Counted from the first letter of the stretch, positions 11,901 to 23,463 are shown. The stretch: 64,000 nt of DNA from Symsagittifera roscoffensis (GCF_963678635.1 NC_087063.1:2394073-2458072), one strand, 5' to 3'. Program-made: numbers and translations. Notes: a model not told the origin generated them from the letters alone.

Positions 11901-12494
11901 ATTAAATTATCGGCCTATTTGAAGATTGTTGCCACATGAGAACGCATTCCTTCTGATTGTTTTTTTTCTATCATCTCAAACTACTTCTGTGCGTCAAATT
12001 TCGACGCTTGTTTTTGTTTTACGTGCACAACGAGTGTCTCAAAATTTGGAGCCAGTTATGCGACCTATAATTAGTCCATGAAAATCACAAAGACAATTAT
12101 TTATACTTAAATTTATTGAAATCAGTTATTAAGACAGGTGCTTAAAAAACTTTCTCGGATCTATCTTAAAATATTACCTCACATCGATTTAGCGGTGATA
12201 AAATTTGATTTTTGAGAAAATATTTTCAAAATTTAGCCTGAATTGGCGGTATTATATTTTTTTATATATTTTTTGAAAAATCAGACGAATCCTACAAACT
12301 ACAAATCAGACTAATTTTCACAAAAAAACTGATTTGGGGGATCGCTCTTTAGATCTTTGTGCTCACAGGAGTAGCGCGTACAGTTCTTTTACTAGTCTGG
12401 TTTGAAATATTTCGCAAGAACGCGCATAAGTAATCTACTTCTTTAATACTTTGATGTTGAAATTGTACTAACTTCTCAAAAATTTCCATTAAAA

Positions 12495-12720
12495 CTGACT
12501 GTAACCGATTATAAGGGTTATATTAGCATAAAAATATAAGAAATATAATCCATTTTTAGTGGATTGTAATCGATTTTAATGGATTGTATTGATATAAGAA
12601 ATACTAGAATTATAATCCATTTTTGATGGATTATAATCAATTATTTTTGCGATATTTTAGATACTGACTATATAATGACAATATAATCAATTGTTATCCA
12701 TGGAACTCCAGTGCGGGAAG
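12495..12720. repeat. AT-rich element with TAATCGATTA/TAATCCATTA core
   Basis: Reiterated ATTATAATC and ATAATCGATTA-type words end next to a GTGCGGG motif. The same association recurs near 19330, 27955, 47470, 48120 and 57865, indicating a dispersed element family. Confidence 0.5.
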
Positions 12721-12865
12721 AGCCATATTTGCATCCTATATAAACCAATTTTTGAGCCGAAAACGGACAATTATTCAATTATCTAATATTAGCTCATTGA
12801 ATATATGATAAGAATTATTTTGTTGATATGATAAGAATTATAAGAATTAATATGATAAGAATTCA

Positions 12866-13764
12866 TTAAGTTTTTTCTGGTGCTTCTTTACTTTCTACAT
12901 TTTCATTTTTTTCTTGCTCTTTGAATCTGATTCTTGCTTCTGGGAAAATATCTCGCAATGGCGCGTTGGCTTCGTCTCTGCTCAATGTTTTGTCCACTAG
13001 TACGTGGATATGGCATAAAACTCGAGTTCGTGCTATTGCATTGTACAAAAACTGAAGCGACGCTCGATAGTCTGTGGGATCGAATGGAAGTAAAATGTGG
13101 CATTGGTTGAATTCTGAAGAACTGATGAGTTCTTTGCGACTTTCAGTCTCGGCCGTAAAATGGCCATGTTACCACTTCCTTGTATATTCCTCCCTTATAC
13201 CTCTGCGATGAAAAAAGCGTGGAAAGAAAAAAGAACAGTCGATTTCTTCGTCTTCTATCTTCAAACTGAATTTTGCTTCGATTGTGTCCCAATGAAAAGT
13301 TGTGATCGAGTCTTGGCGGTAAACTTGAACGAGTAATTGGGGTCCATGAATGAAATGCCCGTAAATAGGGATGTGTGACAATTTTTCAGTTTCTCTAGTT
13401 TGGCTGTCTAATTTTTTGGTTTCAATTTCTTTTTGTTTGGCCTCATGTTGTAGTTTGTCGTTTCCATCTTCTCTTTTTTATCAGCTAGTTTTTCTTGATC
13501 TTCCTCTTGGTTTTCTTTTTCATCTAAAAGATTTTTTTAATCTTCGGGTAGCTTATTTCTCTGTTCAGGCAGATTCTTTTTTTGTTCAGTCGAATTCTCT
13601 TTTTCTTTAGTTTGATTTCCTATTTGCGATGTTTGTTTTTCTTGCTCTTTGGTTTGATTTGCTATTTCGGATTGATTTTCTGTTTTTTGAGCGTGGTTAT
13701 GAATGTGCTCGCTCAATGTGATAAGTTGAGATACAATATTACGGGTACTTCGATAGCTGGCACT
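12866..13764 (-). pseudogene. 5'-truncated, broken copy of the NERD/SF1-helicase gene
   Basis: The minus strand matches the last third of the intact gene at 15204-16053: the K/E/Q-rich linker, the segment beginning SHIPIYGHFIHGPQ, and motif VI (here YNAIARTRV where the intact copy has YNAISRARV). It is disabled by an in-frame stop at 13169-13171 after RRGIREEYTRKW and by a 2-bp insertion near 13473 in the linker. Similarity stops abruptly at about 13764, so the nuclease domain and Walker A are absent. The C-terminus is longer than in the intact copy, by about 13 residues, and the flanks are unrelated. It is most simply a partial gene duplication followed by decay. Confidence 0.85.
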
Positions 13765-15120
13765 TAATTTAATTACGTCGAAAAATCATGTTTGTGTGAG
13801 GTGGGGGAAAGGAGAAAGAGCCTCAAATTTCTATTTACAATTATACAAACACTTTTTTGTTTCACAGGAGCAACACGTCTCCGATAATTAGCCAGATGTA
13901 CACCGTAGAAACAAATCCTTGTTTATCACAAAGATAGTTAGTATCAACTTGAAACTTTTGAAAACCTTATTTGGAAACGTTATAGACATTTTGTGATTTT
14001 TTTACCGATTTGACAAAACTAAGAGTGCGATCGGTTATAATAAATTTTCAAACAGATTTTCGCCTAACATAAAAATGATTTGATATAACCCAATTAGAGA
14101 CAAAAATAGATAATGTAGAGATTTTATACAAATCAAAGAATAGATTCAGTTGTTGTAAAAAATCTAATGTTTCAGAAAAAGTCAAGTGGCTCAAATAATT
14201 GTACTAAAAAGCCACAAAAATCACAAAATTCTACCAAAAAGGTTGTACCCAAGAGAAATCTCCCTGAGTGTTTTTGTGAGCTAAAGTTACTTGGGCGGCT
14301 AACTATAAGTTTCATGAGATCATCCATAGCTTTTGCTATAAAAAGGCAATAAAAGCTCCCACGGTAAAAAATGTGCATTTAATTGAAAAATCTTTAAAAA
14401 CAATTCTAAGATCCACCGTTTAGCGCTAACTTTAAGAAAAATTTGACAAAACGATCCAAAGACAAATTTGAAAAAATTTATTTTTAGCTGCAGCATAATA
14501 TTCGAACAATACCGTTTTTGAGAACAAAATCAGTTTTAAAATTAACGGAAAAGCATGTATTATAGGTATATTTCTAATTCACTCATATAAGTTGATTGTC
14601 TTGGAAGATGTGAAATTTAGAGAATAAACTATATTTAAAAAATGTTAAATCTGTACGAAATCTGAATATATTCTGTACATAACATGTACGTAAGCTGTAT
14701 TTACTCGGTTTATAATCTAAGTTGAATATCAAAGGAATCTGAATATAATATCTGTACAATTGATATATAGCATGTATAGAATTTGTATATCCGTAGACAA
14801 CCTGTTAAAAATTGTAAACTTAATAAACTAAAATATACACCAACAATTGAGTTTTGATAGCTATCGAATCGCTGAAATCAAGTATAATATGCAATCTATG
14901 ACAGTCGATTTGATAATTAATGAAATCTTGTTTTGCTCTTTGAAAAGGCTATCTATTTCAACACTATATATTTTAGTAGCGATAATTGTTTGCAAATAAA
15001 TTAAGCATTGCCAAATTTAATTTTAATGAAGTTCTATTAGGAAGTGTTATTATTGTTTTTGCTCTTCGTAATTGTGATTTTGGTGATTCATTTCTTTCGT
15101 CTTTCAATTCTCTGCCTTCT
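13765..15120. other. No gene seen between the truncated copy and the intact helicase gene
   Basis: AT-rich sequence with stop codons in all frames. A short frame of about 61 codons (14167-14352) looks like chance. Words related to CTGTACATAACATGTACG recur at 14650-14790 without clear periodicity. Confidence 0.5.
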
Positions 15121-15126
15121 TTTATT
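15121..15126 (-). terminator. Candidate polyadenylation signal for the NERD-helicase gene
   Basis: AATAAA on the minus strand, about 80 bp downstream of the stop codon at 15204. Position and sequence fit a eukaryotic poly(A) signal. Confidence 0.45.
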
Positions 15127-15203
15127 CGTATACGGTTAGTTCAGGAGCAGTCTTAAAAAAGCCAAAAGGAACGTAGCCAACGGAGAAATGAGTAGAATAC
15201 GCT

Positions 15204-17576
15204 CTATGGTTCTGGTTCTTCATATTTGATTCTTGCTTCTGGGAAAATAACTCGCAACTTGCCGTCAACTTCGTCTCTGCTTTTATTCATCAGCACGTGC
15301 ACATGGCATAAAACCCGAGCTCGTGAAATAGCATTGTACAAAAACTGAAGTGCCTCTGCATAGTCGGTGGTGGGATCAAATGGAAGTAAAATGTGACATT
15401 GCGTGAACTCCGATGAACTGATGAATTCCTTACGTTTTTCAGTTCCAGCTGTGAAGAGGTCATCAGAATTATCTCTAATCCACTCCTCCCTTTTACCTCT
15501 GCGATGAAAAAAGCGTGGAAAGAAAAAAAACGCACATTCGATTTCGCGATCTTTTATTTCCAAATTGAATATTTTTTCAATTGTATCCCAATGGAAATAT
15601 TCGATCGCGTCTTGGCGGTAAACTTGAACGAGTATTTGGGGTCCATGAATGAAGTGTCCGTAAAGGGGGATGTGTGACAATTTTTCAGTTTCTCTAGTTT
15701 GGCTGTCTAATTTTTTGGTTTCAATTTCTTTTTGTTTGGCCTCATGTTGTAGTTTGTCGTTTCCATCTTCTTTTTTATCAGCTAGTTTTTCTTGATCTTC
15801 CTCTTGGTTTTCTTTTTCATCTAAAAGATTTTTTTTATCTTCGGGTAGCTTATTGCTCTGTTCAGGCAGATTCTTTTTTTGTTCAGTCGAATTCTCTTTT
15901 TCTTTAGTTTGATTTCCTATTTGCGATGTTTGATTTTCTTGCTCTTTGGTTTGATTTGCTATTTCGGATTGATTTTCTGTTTTTTGAGCGTGGTTATGAA
16001 TGTGCTCGCTCAATGTGATAAGTTGAGATACAATATTACGGGTACTTCGATAACAGGCACTTAACTGATCTGGTTTAGCTGAATCGAAAAGGCCGTAGTT
16101 TTGAGAGATATCTTTTGGAGTTGCAGTTTTGGTACCCATGGGTTTTTGATTCAAATCTACTGTCAAAACGAATCCTTTTCTTTTGCCTGAAATTTCTTGA
16201 TCGGTGTTCTGGCAAAGGTTGATTTGGTAATCATCTATAAACTCAAAGTCAAAGTCATCGCTTAGATCAAAATTAGGTTGATGTATAATCAAAATTTGAT
16301 TATTTTTAAGTTCTTCCCGATTAAAAGGATGATTCTCTTGTACTTCTGCTACTTTGATACGAGCCTTCTCGAAAAGAGATTTGTACTCGACTAAATCAAC
16401 GTGATTTGCAACCCTGAACTTGATCTTCGAATCCGAATCAGTCAAAGCGAGATGGAAGATTTTCGCTAATAATATCAAGGTTTTCCCGGAACCAGTGGGA
16501 CCAGTTATGATTTGATACCTACTTTGATTTTGGTAAGCTTTCCATTGTTCGTTTGTTACGTAGTTAAGACCCAAATAATCCTTGAAAAATTTTTTATCAT
16601 TATCGGTAAGAGCTGTATCAGCTGGATTGCTGGTTTTTAGGAATGCTGGTAATTTATCAAGTTTTGTATCAGATGTATCGCTGATTTTCGATACATTTGG
16701 TTTAGAGGATCGGTTTTCTCTCTCAAAAGTAATACGTCCGTCTCTCAGTTTTCGGTCAATGTCGACTACGCAATCGGCAAGACTAATTTTGTTTTTCAGT
16801 TTTCGGATGGCAGGGCTAATTTCGATTTCTTCTATTTTGTTGTTTGTTCCAATGGCAAACATTTGGATGAGCACACTTTGAATTTTTCCAATGTCACCAT
16901 CAATGGAAGTTTTTGACTTTTTTTGGCCTTCTATATTGTTTTTCCAGAAGGTTTTAAAATTTTGTAAGTCTGACTTATTAACCAAAACTAAATTAACCTC
17001 AGAATTGTCTGTTCCCTGAGATATTTCTGTTTGGTCGAGATTTGGAAAAGCTACCAGCTGAATTAATTCGATTTTTTGAAAACTTTGGCCAGAAGTTTTT
17101 TCTGCTATTCCGCATATAAGTTCCTCTGCTTTTTTAAGTTGAACTTTTGCATTGTTGATAGATGACCTGATTGGACTTTTTGGCATAATATTGCTGGCCG
17201 CTGACGGCTGAAATACTTTAGGGTTCTTTACTTCAATTTTAACTATGTAGTCAGGACCTATCACCACGAAATCGTGTTCACCTTCAGTTTTGTTTAATTC
17301 TTTGTTTTTGCAACTGGGGCTTTTGTTTGTTTCTTTGCTGCAGCTTTTCGCGTCATGGTTAGAATCCCACATTCGAAACTGCTTATGAGTGTATTTTAGC
17401 CCGTGTAAGACGATCATAGATGCGTCCAACTGTTCGAGTGCTCTATACATAACTACTTCGGCTTCATAGTCACTCTGTTTCTTCTGGTCAGTTTCAGCTT
17501 CTTTATCGGTTTGAATATGAAAATCTAAAAACAACATGTACTCAAAACCCATCATACAAAAACTTGATTTATACAT
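15204..17576 (-). CDS. NERD-nuclease / superfamily 1 helicase fusion protein
   Basis: A single uninterrupted 790-codon frame. Residues ~35-190 look like a NERD (nuclease-related) domain: the core GEHDFVVIGPDYIVKIEVKN (99-118) gives the acidic and E-x-K residues of the restriction-endonuclease-like fold. Residues ~340-515 are a P-loop ATPase: Walker A GPTGSGKT (359-366), a Walker B/DExQ-like FIDDYQ (446-451) and an arginine-bearing CYRSTRNIV (508-516). A Lys/Glu/Gln/Asn-rich linker (~530-635) is followed by the C-terminal helicase part with motif VI YNAISRARV (747-755). This order is known from NERD-UvrD/DUF2075-type proteins thought to act on nucleic acids. The DDYQ deviation from DE-Q may reduce ATPase activity. 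The first ATG (17576) is followed by two more in the next 13 codons, so the true start is uncertain by a few residues. It is intronless, unlike the spliced genes of the window. A broken copy lies 1.4 kb downstream. Cellular role unknown. Confidence 0.88.
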   Translation of the reverse strand: MYKSSFCMMGFEYMLFLDFHIQTDKEAETDQKKQSDYEAEVVMYRALEQLDASMIVLHGLKYTHKQFRMWDSNHDAKSCSKETNKSPSCKNKELNKTEGEHDFVVIGPDYIVKIEVKNPKVFQPSAASNIMPKSPIRSSINNAKVQLKKAEELICGIAEKTSGQSFQKIELIQLVAFPNLDQTEISQGTDNSEVNLVLVNKSDLQNFKTFWKNNIEGQKKSKTSIDGDIGKIQSVLIQMFAIGTNNKIEEIEISPAIRKLKNKISLADCVVDIDRKLRDGRITFERENRSSKPNVSKISDTSDTKLDKLPAFLKTSNPADTALTDNDKKFFKDYLGLNYVTNEQWKAYQNQSRYQIITGPTGSGKTLILLAKIFHLALTDSDSKIKFRVANHVDLVEYKSLFEKARIKVAEVQENHPFNREELKNNQILIIHQPNFDLSDDFDFEFIDDYQINLCQNTDQEISGKRKGFVLTVDLNQKPMGTKTATPKDISQNYGLFDSAKPDQLSACYRSTRNIVSQLITLSEHIHNHAQKTENQSEIANQTKEQENQTSQIGNQTKEKENSTEQKKNLPEQSNKLPEDKKNLLDEKENQEEDQEKLADKKEDGNDKLQHEAKQKEIETKKLDSQTRETEKLSHIPLYGHFIHGPQILVQVYRQDAIEYFHWDTIEKIFNLEIKDREIECAFFFFPRFFHRRGKREEWIRDNSDDLFTAGTEKRKEFISSSEFTQCHILLPFDPTTDYAEALQFLYNAISRARVLCHVHVLMNKSRDEVDGKLRVIFPEARIKYEEPEP

Positions 17577-18845
17577 CCACTTATGTGTAGGATTTTATTT
17601 ATACGTCAAAGTTTTAGTTACCCACTTAAAACTGGTGCCAAAGGGATAAAAGATGTGCCAAAAAAGTTTTGATGCGGGAAAAAGTTTTCGACTCAGGAAA
17701 TTTTCGGAGTCTATTAAAAAAAATGTCCCGGCGAATTTCATTTGTAGCATTTTCTTTAGTCGCAAATTAATGTAAAGAGTGTTATTTTCACGCAACCAGT
17801 CAAAAACGTAGAAAATTGATTCTTTTTGACACATAGAACATTCAAACCTCTTTTTTAAACTGAAAACATGATTCAGTGTTGGTCATTCTTCAGGGCAGAC
17901 CAGTTTTCAATGTGAAACGAAACTGGTCTGCGCCATAGTTTTGCTCTGGTTACTTTTTTACATAGTCGAAACAATCAATATCACCTCGGAATCATTTTCG
18001 AGTTTTTGCGAATTATTTTATTTTATCTCCTAAGAAACAAGGAAAAGCTAGTTGTAAAGTAGAACCTTCGTAAATATCGATTCGATTTTGTGAAGGTGCT
18101 GGTGGAAACATGAAAGGTCGGCTCTTTCCTTCGCAGTATAATTTGAATAACTCCAGTCCGTCATCCAAAAATTTGTCAGTTGGTCTCTTTTTTTCTGTCG
18201 TCATGTCGATTGAATAAATTCTAATTTAAAATCAAATACAATCAGATTGCCTGGAAATTCATTATATCAAAACAGTTTTTACTTAAAAAGGAATTGTATT
18301 TTTCTACTGAAAACAATCTTTTGAAAAACTTGGTTGCGAATAAGTAAAGCTGAAACATTGATTTTGATTGCAATTGGTCCTTCGTAAAAACTAAACATTC
18401 ACAAAGATAGCCGGTTACTGTGCAAAGAGCACAGAATTTTCCGATCACAGTCTTAAAAACACAGAAAAAACTTTTTTCAAATTAAAGAAGTATTTTCCTG
18501 CGTGGTGCGAAAAAGGATATGAACAAAAAAAATTTAGGCATATTTGACGGTCGTATCACCTAGTCATATTTGACAGTCATAGCAAATGGGAAAAAAAAAT
18601 CTCTGGAAAAGAGACTAGAAAAACAAAAACGAAACGTTTTTTTGAATTTTTTCGCTGTTCTTTGAGTTTTTGAAATGTTTGATCCAAAAAAGGCGCAAAT
18701 TCCATGGCCTAAATTAAGTTTTTTTTCCCATCTCAAAGAAATCTAATATTTTAATTTTTTCATAATTTTGTTAAACTTAAGTTAGTTAGTTTGTTCTCTC
18801 GCTTAATTTCATTTTTTCCTGTTTTCAATCGAGTTTATGAAAAAG
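17577..18845. other. Upstream flank of the helicase gene; no firm gene
   Basis: Minus-strand frames of 79 codons (17595-17834) and 68 codons (18242-18448) look like chance. The only one with protein-like composition is 18013-18204, listed separately. A segment near 18404-18440 (GGTTACTGTGCAAA...TTCCGA) resembles 26922-26955 and, more weakly, 5870-5900. Confidence 0.4.
18013..18204 (-). CDS. Possible small hypothetical protein (63 aa)
   Basis: ATG in a reasonable context (CGACATGACG), then 63 codons with balanced composition: a charged N-terminus, a Phe/Pro-rich middle (RPFMFPPAPSQNR), and an acidic/hydrophobic end. No family recognised. It lies upstream of and on the same strand as the helicase gene but in a separate frame with an intervening stop. 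It could be a short exon or a chance frame. Confidence 0.22.
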   Translation of the reverse strand: MTTEKKRPTDKFLDDGLELFKLYCEGKSRPFMFPPAPSQNRIDIYEGSTLQLAFPCFLGDKIK

Positions 18846-18847
18846 TT

Positions 18848-18960
18848 GCCTATAGATCCCACACCAACCCCACTCCCCCACGCTTACCCGTACTACAATT
18901 TCCTGCCCCCGTGGGGGAGTACGTCGAGGGATAGGTAGGAGTGGGGGGGGGGGGGGTTAC
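18848..18960. repeat. C-rich/G-rich foldback tract
   Basis: CCCCACTCCCCCACGCTTAC is followed by CCCCCGTGGGGG and then GGAGTGGGGG ending in a long G run. The C-rich half resembles sequences at 47815-47840 and 48419-48455 (CCCACCCACGCTTACTCGG), so it belongs to a dispersed family. The G run could form quadruplex structure. Confidence 0.5.
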
Positions 18961-19139
18961 GTCAGCAACTGGTCAAAAATGCTGTTTTTGGGCACATTTT
19001 GGAAAATTACTATATATTGGATATTTCTAGATATTGGCTGCCCCTGTTTTAATGTGTTCGTTCGAGTTTTGCAAAAAAATGCAGAAAAAAGAGTCATTAT
19101 TTACAAAATTTAATCATTTTTCATGGGTTTTATGTACAA

Positions 19140-19350
19140 AAAAAAATCCATTATATTGAAAAAAGTGAATTATAATCAAATATTATGGATAATAAGGGAT
19201 TTAAAATTTTCAAAAACGATCGATTATAATGGATTAAGTATCAATTACGTGGTCAAAACATGCCATGATAATCGATTAAAGAGAACATTTTAGTAAATGA
19301 AATACCCATGATAATCGATTATTACCCATGAATATTCGGTGCGGGCTTTG
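19140..19350. repeat. AT-rich element with TAATCGATTA words
   Basis: Repeated ATAATCGATTA and TTATAATGG words end close to a GGTGCGGGC motif, as in the other members of this family. No gene is present. Confidence 0.45.
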
Positions 19351-19790
19351 CTGAGTTGTTTGGGCATTGATATGTTTTTCTTCGAAATTTATTTTTCAGG
19401 TATATCTAGGAAAATATATCAAAACATTTTTCTGTTATTTTGAACTGTAATTTTTGCTAAGAACCAAATAAAATCGTTGCTGGTAATAGCTGAAAGTGAA
19501 TTTTTAGGCTCGAATACAATTGTTCATACGTAAAAGTTACGATTCTGTTATTAATATAAAAATTCTGAGTTTTTACTTAATCTAACCTGTCCAGATTAAG
19601 ACTAGCTGCCAAAATTAGAAGTAATAAAACATATGTACTGTTCTCAAAACACACATGGCTGCGCGACGTTTGGTAAATGAAACTTAGAGATATGTGTGTG
19701 CATTTTCTAGTGACGGTTTAAACGTCATTTTTAAATATTACTTGATACGGGTTGAGTGTTGTGTCACAAAGAAAGTTTTCACAGTAAGAC

Positions 19791-20068
19791 TGTTCTGATT
19801 TCAAATAGAAACAGAAACATGAATTATTTTATTGCGTTCACAAAATGTGACGCCGCCGCCACCACCAAAAGAAATATGTTTTTATTCCCTTGCAAAAGGA
19901 AGGGAAATGCTATTGGAATAATTCGTATAACGTTTTAAGCATTGAGAATTGAAACGACTATTCTCATTCAAAGCGAATATTAACGATTCCTCTCGTGAAA
20001 TACGAGCATACGAAACCTTCTTCTCGTAAAGTACGAATGTACGAATAGAGAATACGAAGTTAAGAAGT
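19791..20068 (+). repeat. Dispersed ~280-bp repeat, copy 1
   Basis: It matches 36355-36635 over its length, from TGTTCTGATTTCAAAT through TGTGACGCCGCC and GGAATAATTCGTATAACG to a run of TACGA words. The 3' part is rich in ATACGAG/CTCGTA inverted words. The copy lies just left of the assembly gap, so its end may be incomplete. Confidence 0.8.
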
Positions 20069-20126
20069 AACTTCTCATTTGATACGAAAAATGGCGTGAT
20101 TTCCCCATCTGAGTATAAATAGAAGC

Positions 20127-20326
20127 NNNNNNNNNNNNNNNNNNNNNNNNNNNNNNNNNNNNNNNNNNNNNNNNNNNNNNNNNNNNNNNNNNNNNNNNNN
20201 NNNNNNNNNNNNNNNNNNNNNNNNNNNNNNNNNNNNNNNNNNNNNNNNNNNNNNNNNNNNNNNNNNNNNNNNNNNNNNNNNNNNNNNNNNNNNNNNNNNN
20301 NNNNNNNNNNNNNNNNNNNNNNNNNN
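20127..20326. other. Assembly gap (200 N)
   Basis: Exactly 200 consecutive N, probably a scaffolding gap of arbitrary length. It sits between a dispersed repeat and the satellite region, where assemblies often break. From 20327 to 20989 I see unique AT-rich sequence without a gene. Confidence 0.98.
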
Positions 20327-20989
20327 AAGTGATGATGACGAATTTCAAATACAACAAAACATTTTGTCTATAAAATTATGTAGGCAAAGAAATGTTCTTT
20401 TTCTTATTGTGAAGAAATGCAGCGTAACATAAAGGTCTGTTAACAGTCTGTTGTTTCCGGATCAAAACCCTGGTTGGTATATGCTGTCCTAATTACACAG
20501 CAACCAGCAACTATTGTTTGATAAGTTTTTTTGCATTAAACTTATTTTCTTGTCATCATCTGTTCAGAGTGTTGAATTTATCTCACGTTTAATTTACAAT
20601 CATTTTATCAATTATAGTATCCAACCTTTTAATTTATTTCTTCTATATTTATGCTCGACCTATTTTCCGACTGTTTGACCTGTATTGACTTCATTCTTTA
20701 ATAATGTGTTTGCGTTGTCTATCTTAGCCCAATAGTAGCATGTTCTGACTCGCGCTCTGAAAAAAAAGCAATTTGTTAGTCAAATCGTTCCAAAAAGCCC
20801 AATAATGGCATGTTTGACCTGTTTTTTTTTTTTAAATTGCCTGGGTCGCAGAAAATTTTGTCAAAAATGGGTCATGACAGATTTGGTCTGCCTGCAAAAA
20901 ATTAATTTGAAAAACCGTCTCCCAAGAAAATCTTACATCTGCTTCTGTTTTGAGTTTTGTGTATCCCCTTAAGTAAAATAGTCGAAAGT

Positions 20990-23420
20990 TCTCTTCAGAT
21001 ATCAATCTCTGAGCCGCAAAATTCTTTACCTGTTTTTGGGAATTTATAAATTAACGCAGCGATTTTTCTTTTTGTATGAGCAACTTTTCTGTTTTGGTCT
21101 CCTTTTTAAAGATGTTTATTGTCCTTTTGAACCTATACTAATAAAAAATTTTGCTTATTCATTCACTTCAGATATCAATATTTTAGCCTCAAAGTCTTCT
21201 ACCTGTTTTTGGGAATTTATAAATTAACGCAGCGATTTTTCTTTTTGTATGAGTAACTTTTCTGTTTTGGTCTCCTTTTTAAAGATGTTTTTTGTCCTTT
21301 TGAACCTATACTAATAAACTTTTTTGCTTATTCATTCACTTCAGATATCAATAATTTAGCCTCAAAGTCTTCTACCTGTTTTTGGGAATTTATAAATTAA
21401 GGCACCGTATTTTCTTTTTGTATGAGCAATTTTTCTGTTTTGGTCTCCTTTTTATAGATGTTTATTGTCCTTTTGAACCTATACTAATAAACTTTTTTGC
21501 TTATTCATTCACTTCAGATATCAATATTTTAGCCTTAAAGTCTTCTACTTGTTTTTGTGAATTGATAAATTAAGGCACCGTATTTTCTTTTTGTATGAGC
21601 AATTTTTCTGTTTTGGTCTCCTTTTTAAAGATGTTTATTGTCCTTTTCAAGCTATACTAATAAACTTTTTTGCTTATTCATTCACTTCAGATATCAATAT
21701 TTTAGCCTCAAAGTCTTCTACCTGTTTTTGGGAATTTATAAATTAAGGCACCGTATTTTCTTTTTGTATGAGCAACTTTTCTGTTTTGGTCTCCTTTTTA
21801 TAGATGTTTATTGTCCTTTTGAACCTATACTAATAAACTTTTTTGCTTATTCAATCACTTCAGATATCAATATTTTAGCCTTAAAGTCTTCTACTTGTTT
21901 TTGGGAATTTATAAATTGAGGCACCGCATTTTCTTTTTGTATGAGCAACTTTTCTGTTTTGGTCTCCTCTTTAAAGCTGTTAATCGTTTTTTTGAACCTT
22001 GACTAGTATAATTTTTTTGCTTATTCAGTCACTTCAGATATCAATCTCTTAGCCGCAACATCTTTCACCTGTTTTCGGGAATTTATAAATTAACGCAGCG
22101 ATTTTTCTTTTTATATGAGCAATTTGTCTGTTTTGGTCTCCTTTTTAAAGATGTTTATTGTCCTTTTGAACCTATACTAATAAACTTTTTTGCTTATTCA
22201 TTCACTTCAGATATCAATATTTTAGCCTTAAAGTCTTCTACTTGTTTTTGTGAATTGATAAATTAAGGCACCGTATTTTCTTTTTGTATGAGCAATTTTT
22301 CTGTTTTGGTCTCCTTTTTAAAGATGTTTATTGTCCTTTTCAAGCTATACTAATAAACTTTTTTGCTTATTCATTCACTTCAGATATCAATATTTTAGCC
22401 TCAAAGTCTTCTACCTGTTTTTGGGAATTTATAAATTAAGGCACCGTATTTTCTTTTTGTATGAGCAACTTTTCTGTTTTGGTCTCCTTTTTATAGATGT
22501 TTATTGTCCTTTTGAACCTATACTAATAAACTTTTTTGCTTATTCATTCACTTCAGATATCAATATTTTAGCCTTAAAGTCTTCTACTTGTTTTTGTGAA
22601 TTGATAAATTAAGGCACCGTATTTTCTTTTTGTATGAGCAATTTTTCTGTTTTGGTCTCCTTTTTAAAGATGTTTATTGTCCTTTTGAACCTATACTAAT
22701 AAACTTTTTTGCTTATTCATTCACTTCAGATATCAATATTTTAGCCTTAAAGTCTTCTACTTGTTTTTGTGAATTGATAAATTAAGGCACCGTATTTTCT
22801 TTTTGTATGAGCAATTTTTCTGTTTTGGTCTCCTTTTTAAGGATGTTTATTGTCCTTTTCAAGCTATACTAATAAACTTTTTTGCTTATTCATTCACTTC
22901 AGATATCAATATTTTAGCCTTAAAGTCTTCTACTTGTTTTTGGGAATTTATAAATTAAGGCACCGTATTTTCTTTTTGTATGAGCAACTTTTCTGTTTTG
23001 GTCTCCTTTTTATAGATGTTTATTGTCCTTTTGAACCTATACTAATAAACTTTTTTGCTTATTCAATCACTTCAGATATCAATATTTTAGCCTTAAAGTC
23101 TTCTACTTGTTTTTGGGAATTTATAAATTGAGGCACCGTATTTTCTTTTTGTATGAGCAACTTTTCTGTTTTGGTCTCCTCTTTAAAGCTGTTAATCGTT
23201 TTTTTGAACCTTGACTAGTATACTTTTTTTGCTTATTCAGTCACTTCAGGTATCAATCTTTAGCCGCAACATCTTTTACCTGTTTTCGGAATTTATAAAT
23301 TAACGCAGCGATTTATCTTTTTGTATGAGCAACTTTTCTGTTTTGGTCTCCTTTTTAAAGCTGTTTATTGTCCTTTTGAACCTATACTATTATACATTTT
23401 TTGCTCATTCATAACGTGAA
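20990..23420 (+). repeat. 173-bp satellite array, 14 units, with higher-order structure
   Basis: A unit of 172-173 bp repeats 14 times. Landmarks in each unit are TTCACTTCAGATATCAATA, GGGAATTTATAAATTA, CTTTTTGTATGAGCAA, TCTGTTTTGGTCTCC and CCTATACTAATAAAC. Variants are ordered: units 4-5-6-7 and 11-12-13-14 share the same succession of diagnostic changes (GTGAATTG unit, TTTTTATAGATG unit, CTCTTTAAAGCTG unit, ACGCAGCG unit), offset by seven units (~1.21 kb). The 60-90-codon frames in the array are products of the repeat, not genes. Confidence 0.95.
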
Positions 23421-23463
23421 ATAGTTAAACCACTCAGAACTGAAGTTCTTCATGAATTACTCA

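Noticed and set aside
21638-23131. Three identical 93-codon frames
   Set aside because: They are produced by the 173-bp satellite and recur with its period. Composition is Phe/Ile/Leu/Tyr-rich as expected from AT-rich DNA.
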